56,959 nt of DNA from Flavobacterium daemonense (GTDB taxonomy: Bacteria > Bacteroidota > Bacteroidia > Flavobacteriales > Flavobacteriaceae), in contig NZ_VJYD01000021.1 in the NCBI RefSeq assembly GCF_007341385.1, positions 1-56,959 on the forward strand. Reading direction: 5' to 3'. The position numbers and the translations under genes were made by a program. Position 1 is the first letter of the stretch. The number at the start of each line of letters is the position of its first letter. Of the stretch, positions 49,675-56,959 are shown piece by piece. The notes under the pieces are model-generated. The model worked only from the letters and a program-made list of their open reading frames with translations. It searched no databases and was not told the DNA's origin.

Positions 49675-50238
49675 TTATTCTGGAAAATATTGTGGCTTCA
49701 ATTTTCGGTAAACCAAATAAATCAAAGATCCAAAAAGTACTCCGAAGAAATATCCAGCCAAAATATCACCTGGATAATGCAATCCTAAATAAATACGGCT
49801 GTAAGCAAAAATTAGCGGCCATAAAAACAAGAATCCTAAATATTTAATACGGTCTCTTAAAACCAAGAATAAAAAGGTTGCAACCGCCATAGTATTTGCA
49901 GCGTGCCCTGAGAAAAAACTATAGGATTGTCGAACCTGAACAATACGAATAATTGATTTTAAGTCAGGATTGTTACATGGTCGCAAACGCTCAAAAGTAT
50001 GTTTGAACAAATTGCATGTTTGATCTGTAAAAGCAATTAAAACCGCTATAAAAAGCAGTAAATACAAGGTTTGTTTTCCTCCTATTTTTTTATAAATAAG
50101 ATAAAAAAGAAATAGAAAAAAAGGTGTCCAATACAGCTGATTTGTAATAATCAACCAAAGTTTATCGTATGTTTCAGAGCCTAAACCATTCAGATACACA
50201 AAGAGGTTTGTATCCAGTTCTTGTATTTTTTCAAGCAT
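49675..50238 (-). CDS. PAP2 family membrane phosphatase
   Basis: A 187-residue polytopic PAP2 superfamily lipid phosphatase. The three-part active site is present: KHTFERLRP (KxxxxxxRP), YSFFSGHA, and SRIYLGLHYPGD (SRxxxxxHxxxD). About five transmembrane helices. It may be a phosphatidic acid or undecaprenyl pyrophosphate phosphatase, and the sequence does not decide. It is separated from the TatA-like gene by one base, so the two are one operon. Confidence 0.88.
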   Translation of the reverse strand: MLEKIQELDTNLFVYLNGLGSETYDKLWLIITNQLYWTPFFLFLFYLIYKKIGGKQTLYLLLFIAVLIAFTDQTCNLFKHTFERLRPCNNPDLKSIIRIVQVRQSYSFFSGHAANTMAVATFLFLVLRDRIKYLGFLFLWPLIFAYSRIYLGLHYPGDILAGYFFGVLFGSLIYLVYRKLKPQYFPE

Positions 50239-50239
50239 A

Positions 50240-50587
50240 TTACATTTGGCGTTTTATAGGTCCTGAAAGGGAATCAATATCTTCTTTTACTTTATCAATT
50301 TCTGTTGCAGTATCTCCTAAAAGATTTCCAGAATCTCCCAGCAGATTTGTTTTTGCTTCATTGATTTGAGCATTGATGTTTCCTGTTATACTATTAAGGG
50401 ATTTAGTGTCAAGGCCATTAGCCTCAGCTCCTTTTTGAATCTCGCTTTTAATATCATTGGTAGCGTTTTTTAATTGCGCCATTGCTTTACCCATTGTACG
50501 AGCAATTTCTGGCACTTTGTCTGAACCAAAAAGCATTAATACTATAAACAGTATGAAAACTAATTCTCCTCCTCCTATACCGAACAT
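50240..50587 (-). CDS. TatA/TatB-like twin-arginine translocase protein
   Basis: A 115-residue protein with an N-terminal transmembrane helix (GELVFILFIVLMLFGSDKVPEIART) followed by the amphipathic helix and an acidic tail rich in Asn, Gly and Asp, as in TatA/TatB proteins. The Gly-Ser-Asp hinge and KVPE motif after the helix fit TatA. The tail is longer than in E. coli TatA. It forms a two-gene operon with the PAP2 phosphatase. TatC is not in the window. Confidence 0.85.
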   Translation of the reverse strand: MFGIGGGELVFILFIVLMLFGSDKVPEIARTMGKAMAQLKNATNDIKSEIQKGAEANGLDTKSLNSITGNINAQINEAKTNLLGDSGNLLGDTATEIDKVKEDIDSLSGPIKRQM

Positions 50588-50609
50588 ATCTATAATTTTT
50601 GTGTGGTCA

Positions 50610-50617
50610 CAAAGATA
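50610..50617 (-). promoter_or_regulatory. TAnnTTTG -7 box of the tatA-PAP2 operon
   Basis: TATCTTTG on the minus strand matches exactly, 22 bases before the ATG at 50587. Confidence 0.65.
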
Positions 50618-50689
50618 TTAAATTTTGCTGCGTAGAGTTTTAAAATTTACTTAAAAAAACGACTGCCGGCTTAACTTAATAAAGCACAC

Positions 50690-50762
50690 AGATAACACGG
50701 ATTAAACAGATTTTTACTGATACAATATAAAATCTCTTTAATCCGTGTCATCCGTGCGCCAT
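50690..50762. repeat. CACGGATTAAACAGATT inverted repeat
   Basis: Arms with ACACGGATTAAA and its complement TTTAATCCGTGT enclose an AT-rich centre, and the right arm extends with TCATCCGTGCGCC. It resembles, partly, the elements at 10703-10750 and 1829-1987. Confidence 0.75.
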
Positions 50763-50787
50763 TTTCATAATCAGGTCATGGATTATC

Positions 50788-50819
50788 AAAAAAAAAAGAC
50801 TCTTTTCAGAGTCTTTTTA
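50788..50819 (-). terminator. Terminator of the M1 peptidase gene
   Basis: AAAAGACTC pairs with GAGTCTTTT around a short loop. On the minus strand a run of about ten T residues follows. It lies about 10 bases after the stop. Confidence 0.85.
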
Positions 50820-50828
50820 GTTTTATTC

Positions 50829-53075
50829 TTAATCAAATTTTGATTTTTCTTCTGTTTTTGGCCAAGCGTTGTTGGTTACATCAATATCAGCAGTCATTAA
50901 TTTTGGGTCAATCTGAATGCTTTTGATTGCTTTTGTAGTTGCATAAACTTTCTTAGCAGTATCATTATTCTTTCTCCAGATTTGTGCAGGATATTGATAA
51001 TTATCTTTCGAACCATCTTCATAAGTTATCTCTACTAAGATTGGCATGATCATACCTCCTGGTTTATTAAATTCTACTTCGTAGAAATATTTCGGAGATT
51101 TTAAACTTGCTTTTTCTTCAGCAGTAAAAGATTGATTTACGTAATCAGATAATAATTTTACGTCTTCAACTTTCAATGCTTTTTTGCTAGAAGCGTTAAC
51201 CTCAGCATTATCTCCAGAAACTAAATAAACAAAAGGTCCTTTATCAGTTCCAAAACGTCCTTTTCTAACTTTTACATCTTTTAAATCAGTTGTCGGAGTT
51301 TCAGAAACATAATATTGTTTTACATCTTTAATTCCGATATCTACGAAATCAGTTGAATAAAACCATCCTCTGAAGAACCAATCCAAATCAACAGCAGATG
51401 CATCTTCCATAGTTCTAAAGAAATCCTCTGGAGTTGGGTGCTTGAACTTCCATCTGTTTGCATATGTTCTGAAAGCGTAATCAAACAATTCTCTCCCCAT
51501 AACTACTTCTCTCAAAATATTAAGACCTGTAGCAGGTTTTCCGTAAGCGTTATTTCCAAATTGAGCAATTGTTTCAGAGTTTGACATAATTGGCTCCAAA
51601 AACTTTTGGTCACCGCTCATGTACGGAACAATATTTTTAGCTGGCCCACGTCTTGATGGGAAATTTGAATCTAATTCTTGTTCTGCTAAATATTCCAAGA
51701 ATGAATTCAAACCTTCGTCCATCCAAGTCCATTGACGCTCATCTGAATTTACAATCATTGGGAAGAAAGTGTGTCCTACTTCGTGAATAACAACACCAAT
51801 CATTCCGTTTTTAACTTCTTTGCTTGTTACTCCATTTTCGTCAGGACGACCAAAATTCCAGCAAATCATTGGATATTCCATTCCTTGATCTTCTGCCGAA
51901 ACAGAAACTGCTTTTGGATAAGGATAATCAAAAGTGTGAGATGAATAGCTTTTTAAAGTATGCGCGACAACCATTGTCGATGTTTCTCCCCAAAGCGGAT
52001 TTGCTTCTTTTGGATAAACCGATTCTGCCATAACAACTTTACCACCTAATTTTACAGCCATTGCATCGTAGATGAATTTTCTTGAAGAAGCAATTCCGAA
52101 ATCACGTACGTTTTTAGCACTGAATTTCCATGTTTTTTTCTTTTCAGAAAAACCTTTTTCAGCCGCTTCAGCCTCTGCTTGAGTTACAATTACGACAGGT
52201 TTGTCAAATGATTTTTGAGCCTGCTCATAACGTTTAACTTGTTCTGCAGTGAAAACCTCGCTTCTGTTCATCAATTCTCCTGTTGCATCAATTACGTGAT
52301 CAGCTGGAACTGTGATATTTACATCGAAATTTCCAAAAGGAAGTGCAAATTCTCCACTTCCCCAGAACTGCATATTCTGCCATCCTTCAACATCATTGTA
52401 AACTGCCATTCTAGGATAGAATTGAGCAATTACATATAATTTATTTCCGTCTTTTTCGAATAATTCATAACCAGAACGTCCGCCTTCTTTTCTATAATTA
52501 TTGATGTTATACCACCATTTAATAGCTAAAGAAATTTTCTCGCCCGGCTTCAAAGGAGTTGCCAAGTTAATACGCATCATTGTTTCATTGATCGTATATG
52601 ACATTGGGTTTCCTTTAGCATCTTTTACCTGCTCAATATTAAAACCGCGCTCTAGATCTTTTTTCAAATATTTGCTTGAAAAACCATCTAATGGTAAAAC
52701 TTGACTGATTTTTTCGCTTTCCGCTAAAGTGCTTTGCGTATTAGCGCGAGCCTGATTTTGATCAAGCTGAACCCATAAATATTCTAAATTGTCTGGAGAA
52801 TTATTAGAATACGTAATAACCTCAGATCCTGTTATTTTCGAATTTTTATCGTCTAGTTCGATATCAATTTTGTAGTCTGCCTGCTGTTGGTAATAAGCTG
52901 GTCCTGGAGCTCCAGATGCCGTACGGAACATATTTGGAGTTGCCAGCAAATCATACATTTGGCTGAATTTGTTTGTGTCGTACTTTCCTTGTTGCCTTGG
53001 AACTGCTGGAGTATTTGCCTTTTCCTGAGCAACTAGCATTGCAGGAAAAAGTAATAATAATGAAAGTTTTTTCAT
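50829..53075 (-). CDS. M1 family metallopeptidase (aminopeptidase-like)
   Basis: A 748-residue exported zinc metallopeptidase (signal peptide about 1-16, LVAQ). The zinc motif HEVGH at about residue 429 with the downstream Glu in WTWMDEGLNSFLEYLAE gives the full HExxH-(18)-E set. A beta-rich N-terminal domain and helical C-terminal domain are consistent with the M1 family, though the GAMEN exopeptidase motif is not clear, so substrate type is uncertain. The gene for DUF6702 lies upstream (66 bases) in the same direction. Confidence 0.9.
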   Translation of the reverse strand: MKKLSLLLLFPAMLVAQEKANTPAVPRQQGKYDTNKFSQMYDLLATPNMFRTASGAPGPAYYQQQADYKIDIELDDKNSKITGSEVITYSNNSPDNLEYLWVQLDQNQARANTQSTLAESEKISQVLPLDGFSSKYLKKDLERGFNIEQVKDAKGNPMSYTINETMMRINLATPLKPGEKISLAIKWWYNINNYRKEGGRSGYELFEKDGNKLYVIAQFYPRMAVYNDVEGWQNMQFWGSGEFALPFGNFDVNITVPADHVIDATGELMNRSEVFTAEQVKRYEQAQKSFDKPVVIVTQAEAEAAEKGFSEKKKTWKFSAKNVRDFGIASSRKFIYDAMAVKLGGKVVMAESVYPKEANPLWGETSTMVVAHTLKSYSSHTFDYPYPKAVSVSAEDQGMEYPMICWNFGRPDENGVTSKEVKNGMIGVVIHEVGHTFFPMIVNSDERQWTWMDEGLNSFLEYLAEQELDSNFPSRRGPAKNIVPYMSGDQKFLEPIMSNSETIAQFGNNAYGKPATGLNILREVVMGRELFDYAFRTYANRWKFKHPTPEDFFRTMEDASAVDLDWFFRGWFYSTDFVDIGIKDVKQYYVSETPTTDLKDVKVRKGRFGTDKGPFVYLVSGDNAEVNASSKKALKVEDVKLLSDYVNQSFTAEEKASLKSPKYFYEVEFNKPGGMIMPILVEITYEDGSKDNYQYPAQIWRKNNDTAKKVYATTKAIKSIQIDPKLMTADIDVTNNAWPKTEEKSKFD

Positions 53076-53141
53076 AAAAGCTTAATGGTAATTTTATCAG
53101 GGTGTGAAAATAACAATTAAAATGATAATTTCACCTCCTGT

Positions 53142-53648
53142 TTAATACTTTAACACTTCTTTCCTTGAAGATTCTGTAAAAAGCACACTCTTTTTAGTAC
53201 CAAATGCTGTAATATGTGTAATGTTTTGCTGTTCAGCGTTCCAATCAACTAAAATAGAGTTTGAAATTTCGAGCGTTTTAAACTTCTCGATATCTTTTAT
53301 TCGGGAATAACAAACCAAAACATCATCAGATTCAACTTCTTTGGATAAAAAACTGATTGTTTTTGCTTGGCCGTTTACTTTAATCGCAAAATTTTCGGCA
53401 AGATATTTTTTCAGAAGTTCAACATCTTCAGGAGTTTCTTTTTCCGTACCAATGAATGTTTTTTTATGGTATTTTTTCTCCAATCCTTTATTCAAATCGT
53501 CCACAAATATGCGGGAAGTAATTTGAATCATTTTTTTTTCAGAAGCATAATTCACCTGAAAAACACCCATATAAAATTTATGAAATGCAAATGCGGACAG
53601 CGATAAAAACAATATCCCGATTAAAGGATAAATTAATCTATTTTTCAT
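53142..53648 (-). CDS. DUF6702 family protein
   Basis: A 168-residue exported or membrane-anchored protein with one N-terminal hydrophobic segment (about 5-20). The pattern AFHKFYMGVFQVNYASEKKMIQITSRIFVDDL is that of DUF6702, a flavobacterial family usually found next to M1 peptidase genes, as here. It has no catalytic motif. The start overlaps the upstream paralogue gene by four bases, so it belongs to the same operon as the three genes above. Confidence 0.85.
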   Translation of the reverse strand: MKNRLIYPLIGILFLSLSAFAFHKFYMGVFQVNYASEKKMIQITSRIFVDDLNKGLEKKYHKKTFIGTEKETPEDVELLKKYLAENFAIKVNGQAKTISFLSKEVESDDVLVCYSRIKDIEKFKTLEISNSILVDWNAEQQNITHITAFGTKKSVLFTESSRKEVLKY

Positions 53649-54400
53649 TTTTGAACAACGTTCGATTTTTTGAATTCTTTATTCTTATTGATTAGGAAGT
53701 CTATAAGTTCAAATTTCTGATCTGGATCAACGTGTCTTTTTGATTCTGGATCGTTAGAACAATACATTAAAAACAGATCGATTTCATCTTCTTTTAACCC
53801 TAAAGTTTTAGTAAAAAAATCAGGTTTGAAATTATCTTTAGCATAGGTAACAAACGCAATATCTGATATCTCTTCTTCTTTTACATCCTCTTTTTTCTTC
53901 AAAAGCTTTTTGACATCTTTGAAAATTCGAACAAAATCAGTTCCGTATTTAATTGTTTGATCAGAGTACATCACAGTGTTTTTTGCTACTGACTGCTTGT
54001 CATCTTCAAACTGCATATCTACAATTGACTGAGAACCAACCCCCAATGATTTCACTTTTAAATCCTTATGAACCACAACTTCTTTCAGTTGATTATTTAC
54101 CAATTCTAAGGGAACAGCAAAAAGAATTTGTGCACAATCTTTTTCAGTAAGAACAATTTTTTTAGATTGAAATGCCATTCCGGTAAATACCAAAGTATCT
54201 TTTGGCTGCGCCAAAATATCAAACAATCCTCCAACACCTATAAAGGTTCTGGTGTTTGCATTAATATTCATTACATGACCGCTTTCAATCGCTAATGACG
54301 GATTTACCACTTGTCCGTGAAGTGGCTTTCTGTTTGTATTTTGCCCTAATGCAATTTGACAAAACACACAAACAACGAATAGTACTAAATTATTTTTCAT
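53645..54400 (-). CDS. Carboxypeptidase-regulatory-like secreted protein, paralogue 3
   Basis: A 251-residue secreted protein (signal peptide about 1-19). Residues about 20-110 form a beta-sandwich like the carboxypeptidase-regulatory domain of SusC-type receptors (HGQVVNPSLAIESGHVMNIN, KEVVVHKDLKVKSLGVGSQS). The C-terminal half is helical and Lys/Asp-rich. It is the most divergent of three paralogues at 53645-55875 and lacks their GQKTYTPAER motif. It overlaps the next gene by 11 bases and DUF6702 by four. Function unknown. Confidence 0.7.
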   Translation of the reverse strand: MKNNLVLFVVCVFCQIALGQNTNRKPLHGQVVNPSLAIESGHVMNINANTRTFIGVGGLFDILAQPKDTLVFTGMAFQSKKIVLTEKDCAQILFAVPLELVNNQLKEVVVHKDLKVKSLGVGSQSIVDMQFEDDKQSVAKNTVMYSDQTIKYGTDFVRIFKDVKKLLKKKEDVKEEEISDIAFVTYAKDNFKPDFFTKTLGLKEDEIDLFLMYCSNDPESKRHVDPDQKFELIDFLINKNKEFKKSNVVQK

Positions 54401-55124
54401 TTTCGAGGATAATTAAATATTTTCTGGCTAAATCTGTGATTAAAAACATACTCATTGTTTTGTTCTTTGTATTCAAAGATACGGCAAATTGAGCATCATC
54501 CACACAAAATAATTGAAATCCTTTAATATCATCTACAGGAATTTTCAATCGCTCCGTATAATAATTCTCCTCAAAAAGGTATTCCAATTTTCTGAAAAGC
54601 ATCTCCTTTTTCTCCACAACCACTTCCTTTTTGAGCATCGTGGTGCGTCCTGAAATTTTGTTTAATAATTTATCAATTGATGTTGAAGTTGCCGTGTAGA
54701 CTTTTCTTTCTGCCGGCGTATATGTTTTTTGCCCATAAGGAACAATGCCCAGATTTTGAGTTGTAATTTGCGGATTTTCATTTACAACAACTTCCTTCAA
54801 TTCAATTTCTTTGGCAGTCATTTTAATCAGAAGTTTATCCAAATTCAAATCTTCAGGAGTAATTCTGTGCTTAAGCGGATCCAGATTTACAGATGAAAAA
54901 ACAAGAACATCACCTTCTTTTACAGCAATCGAAAACATTCCGTTTTCATCTGAAACTGTCGAAACCTGAGTTGTATTATTGATAATATTAACCCCATCAA
55001 CAGAAGTAGATTGTTCTAAAATTTGCCCAATAACTTCTTTGCGAACCAAATTTTGCCCGAAACCGAACTGCGCCAGCAGCAAAAACAAGGCTATATTTAA
55101 AAAACTACTTAATTTCACTTGCAA
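54390..55124 (-). CDS. Carboxypeptidase-regulatory-like secreted protein, paralogue 2
   Basis: A 244-residue secreted protein with a signal peptide (about 1-23). Regulatory-like beta-sandwich (about 25-115: GQILEQSTSVDGVNIINNTT...VLVFSSVNLDPLKH) then the conserved LGIVPYGQKTYTPAERKVYT and ISGRTTMLKKE blocks. A C-terminal segment (KYLIILENEK) may lie near a membrane-facing site. It overlaps the upstream paralogue by 20 bases and the downstream one by 11. Function unknown. Confidence 0.75.
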   Translation of the reverse strand: MQVKLSSFLNIALFLLLAQFGFGQNLVRKEVIGQILEQSTSVDGVNIINNTTQVSTVSDENGMFSIAVKEGDVLVFSSVNLDPLKHRITPEDLNLDKLLIKMTAKEIELKEVVVNENPQITTQNLGIVPYGQKTYTPAERKVYTATSTSIDKLLNKISGRTTMLKKEVVVEKKEMLFRKLEYLFEENYYTERLKIPVDDIKGFQLFCVDDAQFAVSLNTKNKTMSMFLITDLARKYLIILENEK

Positions 55125-55875
55125 TCATTTCTTTGTATTTCGTCGCTAGTTCTGCCAGCAAAAACTCCGTCGAAGTTTTATTTTTTGAGTTCAAAATTAC
55201 CGTAAACTTATCATTTTCGACAGCATAATACTCAAAACCTTTTACATATTCACTAGGAATTTTCAAAACATTTACAAAATGCTCCAACGTAAACATACGC
55301 TCCAAAAGTTTCATAAAAGCTTCCTTCTTCTCTACTTCTGCTTCTTTTTTAAGCATTGCCGTTCGTCCTGAAAAGAAATTAAGCAAAGGATCCATAGAAA
55401 TCGATCCTCCAGCCATGCCATTTTCACTATTTGCCTCAGGATCTAAAGCGGTCGCAGTACGTAATCTCCTTTCGGCTTGAGTATATGTTTTTTGTCCGTT
55501 TGGAACAATTCCTAATGCGACAGCGTTTATACCATTATAATTCCGAACCACAACTTCCTGTAATTGATTCATAACCATACTCAATTTAACAGTGAAATTG
55601 ATATCTGAAAAATTATCAGCCGTTAATAAAACTCTCTTTTCCTTAAACTGTATTGATGAAAAAACTAATGTATCGCCAACATTTGCCAAAATCGAAAAAG
55701 CACCAGAAGCGTTTGTCATTACCATTGCTTCTGTTTTAGCATTAATGACATAAACACCCTCTAAGTCGGAACCTACAGAAGCTATTTTACCATTAATAGT
55801 AGTTCGTTCCTGAACTTGCGAACAAGCATTTTGTCCCCAAACCACAAGCAAAAAACAAGCAATTTTATTAATCAA
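55105..55875 (-). CDS. Carboxypeptidase-regulatory-like secreted protein, paralogue 1
   Basis: A 256-residue protein with a signal peptide (about 1-19). Same architecture as paralogue 2: a beta-sandwich (GKIASVGSDLEGVYVINAKT...LVFSSIQFKEKR), the LGIVPNGQKTYTQAERRLRT motif and FSGRTAMLKKEAEVEKKE. It is the first gene of a four-gene overlapping set that also leads to the M1 peptidase. The conserved motif has no known function. Confidence 0.75.
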   Translation of the reverse strand: MINKIACFLLVVWGQNACSQVQERTTINGKIASVGSDLEGVYVINAKTEAMVMTNASGAFSILANVGDTLVFSSIQFKEKRVLLTADNFSDINFTVKLSMVMNQLQEVVVRNYNGINAVALGIVPNGQKTYTQAERRLRTATALDPEANSENGMAGGSISMDPLLNFFSGRTAMLKKEAEVEKKEAFMKLLERMFTLEHFVNVLKIPSEYVKGFEYYAVENDKFTVILNSKNKTSTEFLLAELATKYKEMIASEIK

Positions 55876-56039
55876 AATGATAAAAATTTAAAATTATTCT
55901 TAAAGCCGTAAAAATATCTTAATGTGTTCCAAATTTAATATTAAGGACTTGGTAAAAATATGTTAATTAAACCTTGGCAATCACCTTCAAAATGAGAGTT
56001 TTTAATATCTTTAGCAAACAGAATCTGATTTTAAAAATT

Positions 56040-56747
56040 ATGAAAAGCGTCATTATTGCAAGCACTTCTACCCTTCACGAAGGCAGTTACTTAGAGTATT
56101 TATTACCCACTTTACAATCCCATTTCAAAAATTGCAAAAACCTTTTATTTATACCATATGCACGTCCGGGGGGTATTTCGCATGATGATTACACAGCAAA
56201 AGTTTCTGAAGCTTTTGCATCAATCAATATTTCCGTAAAAGGAATCCATGAATTTGAAGATGCACAAGAAGCAATTAAAAACGCAGAAGGCATTTTTACA
56301 GGCGGAGGCAACACTTTTTTATTGGTAACGCAATTATACAGACATAATATCATGCAGCTTCTTGCTGAAACCGTAAAAAACGGCACTCCTTATTTAGGAA
56401 CCAGCGCAGGAAGCAATATTTGCGGTTTATCAATGCAAACCACGAATGACATGCCTATAATTTACCCGCCAAGTTTTCAGACTTTAGGATTAATTCCGTT
56501 TAATTTGAATCCGCATTATTTAGATCCAGATTTACAGTCAAAACACATGGGAGAAACTCGTGAAACTAGAATTAAAGAATTCCATGCCTTCAATTCAATT
56601 CCGGTTTTAGGCTTAAGAGAAGGAAGTTGGCTTGAAGTAAAAGGTGATAAAATCACTTTGAAAGGAAATCTTAAGGCACGTTTATTCAAACAAAACGAAC
56701 AACCAATAGAGCTTGAAACAGAAAGCGATTTGAGCAACCTGAACTAA
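56040..56747 (+). CDS. pepE: Dipeptidase E-like peptidase (PepE)
   Basis: A 235-residue serine peptidase of family S51. The nucleophile Ser sits in GTSAGSN, with GGGNTFLL upstream. E. coli PepE cleaves N-terminal Asp dipeptides. The chosen ATG (MKSVIIASTSTLHEG) is preceded by a TATCTTTA word that differs by one base from the -7 consensus (about 56002). An upstream TTG would add 22 residues without similarity. The gene is monocistronic between the paralogue cluster and tRNA-Gly. Confidence 0.9.
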   Translation: MKSVIIASTSTLHEGSYLEYLLPTLQSHFKNCKNLLFIPYARPGGISHDDYTAKVSEAFASINISVKGIHEFEDAQEAIKNAEGIFTGGGNTFLLVTQLYRHNIMQLLAETVKNGTPYLGTSAGSNICGLSMQTTNDMPIIYPPSFQTLGLIPFNLNPHYLDPDLQSKHMGETRETRIKEFHAFNSIPVLGLREGSWLEVKGDKITLKGNLKARLFKQNEQPIELETESDLSNLN

Positions 56748-56754
56748 AATTCTT

Positions 56755-56833
56755 AAACCATATAAGTTATATAAGTTCATTTAATTAAAACTTAAGCTAA
56801 AAACTTAATTCACTTATATAACTTATATGGTTT
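56755..56833. repeat. AAACCATATAAGTTATATAAGT inverted repeat
   Basis: Perfect 22-bp arms at 56755-56776 and 56812-56833, with a 35-base centre containing further AACTTA words. It lies eight bases after the pepE stop and may terminate its transcript. Confidence 0.85.
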
Positions 56834-56850
56834 AAAAAGAAATAAAAACA

Positions 56851-56880
56851 AAAAAGCCTCAAACAATGTTTGAGGCTTTT
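56851..56880 (-). terminator. Terminator of tRNA-Gly
   Basis: AAAAGCCTCAAACA pairs with TGTTTGAGGCTTTT, with an A run that reads as T on the minus strand. It lies four bases after the tRNA 3' end. Confidence 0.85.
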
Positions 56881-56884
56881 GAAG

Positions 56885-56957
<73 letters not shown>

Positions 56958-56959
56958 AT

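Overview
The window is a chromosomal segment of a low-GC member of the Bacteroidota, almost certainly a Flavobacterium close to the F. johnsoniae group. The reasons are the gliding-motility pair gldB/gldC, perfect TAnnTTTG promoter boxes without clear Shine-Dalgarno sequences, an FtsZ and MraY with the long forms usual in flavobacteria, many families found mainly in this phylum (DUF6702, ECF sigma with a short membrane partner, YceI-porin module), and AT-rich intergenic gaps full of palindromic repeats. I see no prophage, insertion sequence, integron or CRISPR array.

Layout. 1-3268: groEL preceded by a 62-bp tandem duplication, then a secreted nucleotide pyrophosphatase/phosphodiesterase. 3636-8002: a large secreted MG2/plug-like protein, a SulP anion transporter and a tiny ferredoxin-fold-like protein. 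8003-8832 holds no gene but has two plus-directed intrinsic terminators that suggest small RNAs. 8833-14153: a DUF3754 membrane protein, an Mpo1-like protein, an unknown membrane protein, an M90-type peptidase, a DHFR/RibD-fold reductase, a two-helix membrane protein and a ParDE toxin-antitoxin pair with a perfect 34-bp operator-like palindrome. 14316-14389: tRNA-Arg.

14483-31181 is one long minus-strand division and cell wall (dcw) cluster, in transcription order mraZ, rsmH, ftsL, ftsI, murE, mraY, murD, ftsW, murG, murC, ftsQ, ftsA, ftsZ, yqeY. It makes lipid II precursors and assembles the divisome. murF, murB and ddl are absent from it. Upstream of mraZ are three GTGGT boxes exactly 10 bp apart that look like MraZ autoregulation sites.

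31550-36846: alpha/beta hydrolase with engB, an unknown membrane protein, gldB-gldC, and divergently nadE and a NarL/LuxR-type response regulator. 36931-43983: dnaG (all four zinc-ribbon ligands replaced), an ECF sigma/membrane partner/outer-membrane protein group, a polyprenyl diphosphate synthase and a lipoprotein. 44225-49457: rlmN, a YceI-porin-YceI-like operon whose porin is frameshifted near its C-terminus, a lipoprotein with 11-residue LEA-like repeats, and an O-methyltransferase. 49675-56957: PAP2 phosphatase with a TatA-like protein, an M1 aminopeptidase behind DUF6702 and three overlapping paralogous secreted proteins, PepE, and tRNA-Gly.

The most unusual feature at the scale of the whole window is the density of intergenic hairpin elements. 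At least a dozen long inverted repeats of several families sit between genes. Three of them (8575-8656, 10774-10903, 49466-49573) share a core and ends while their arm sequences differ and remain complementary, so the fold appears conserved rather than the sequence. I recognise no protein-coding driver for these elements inside the window.
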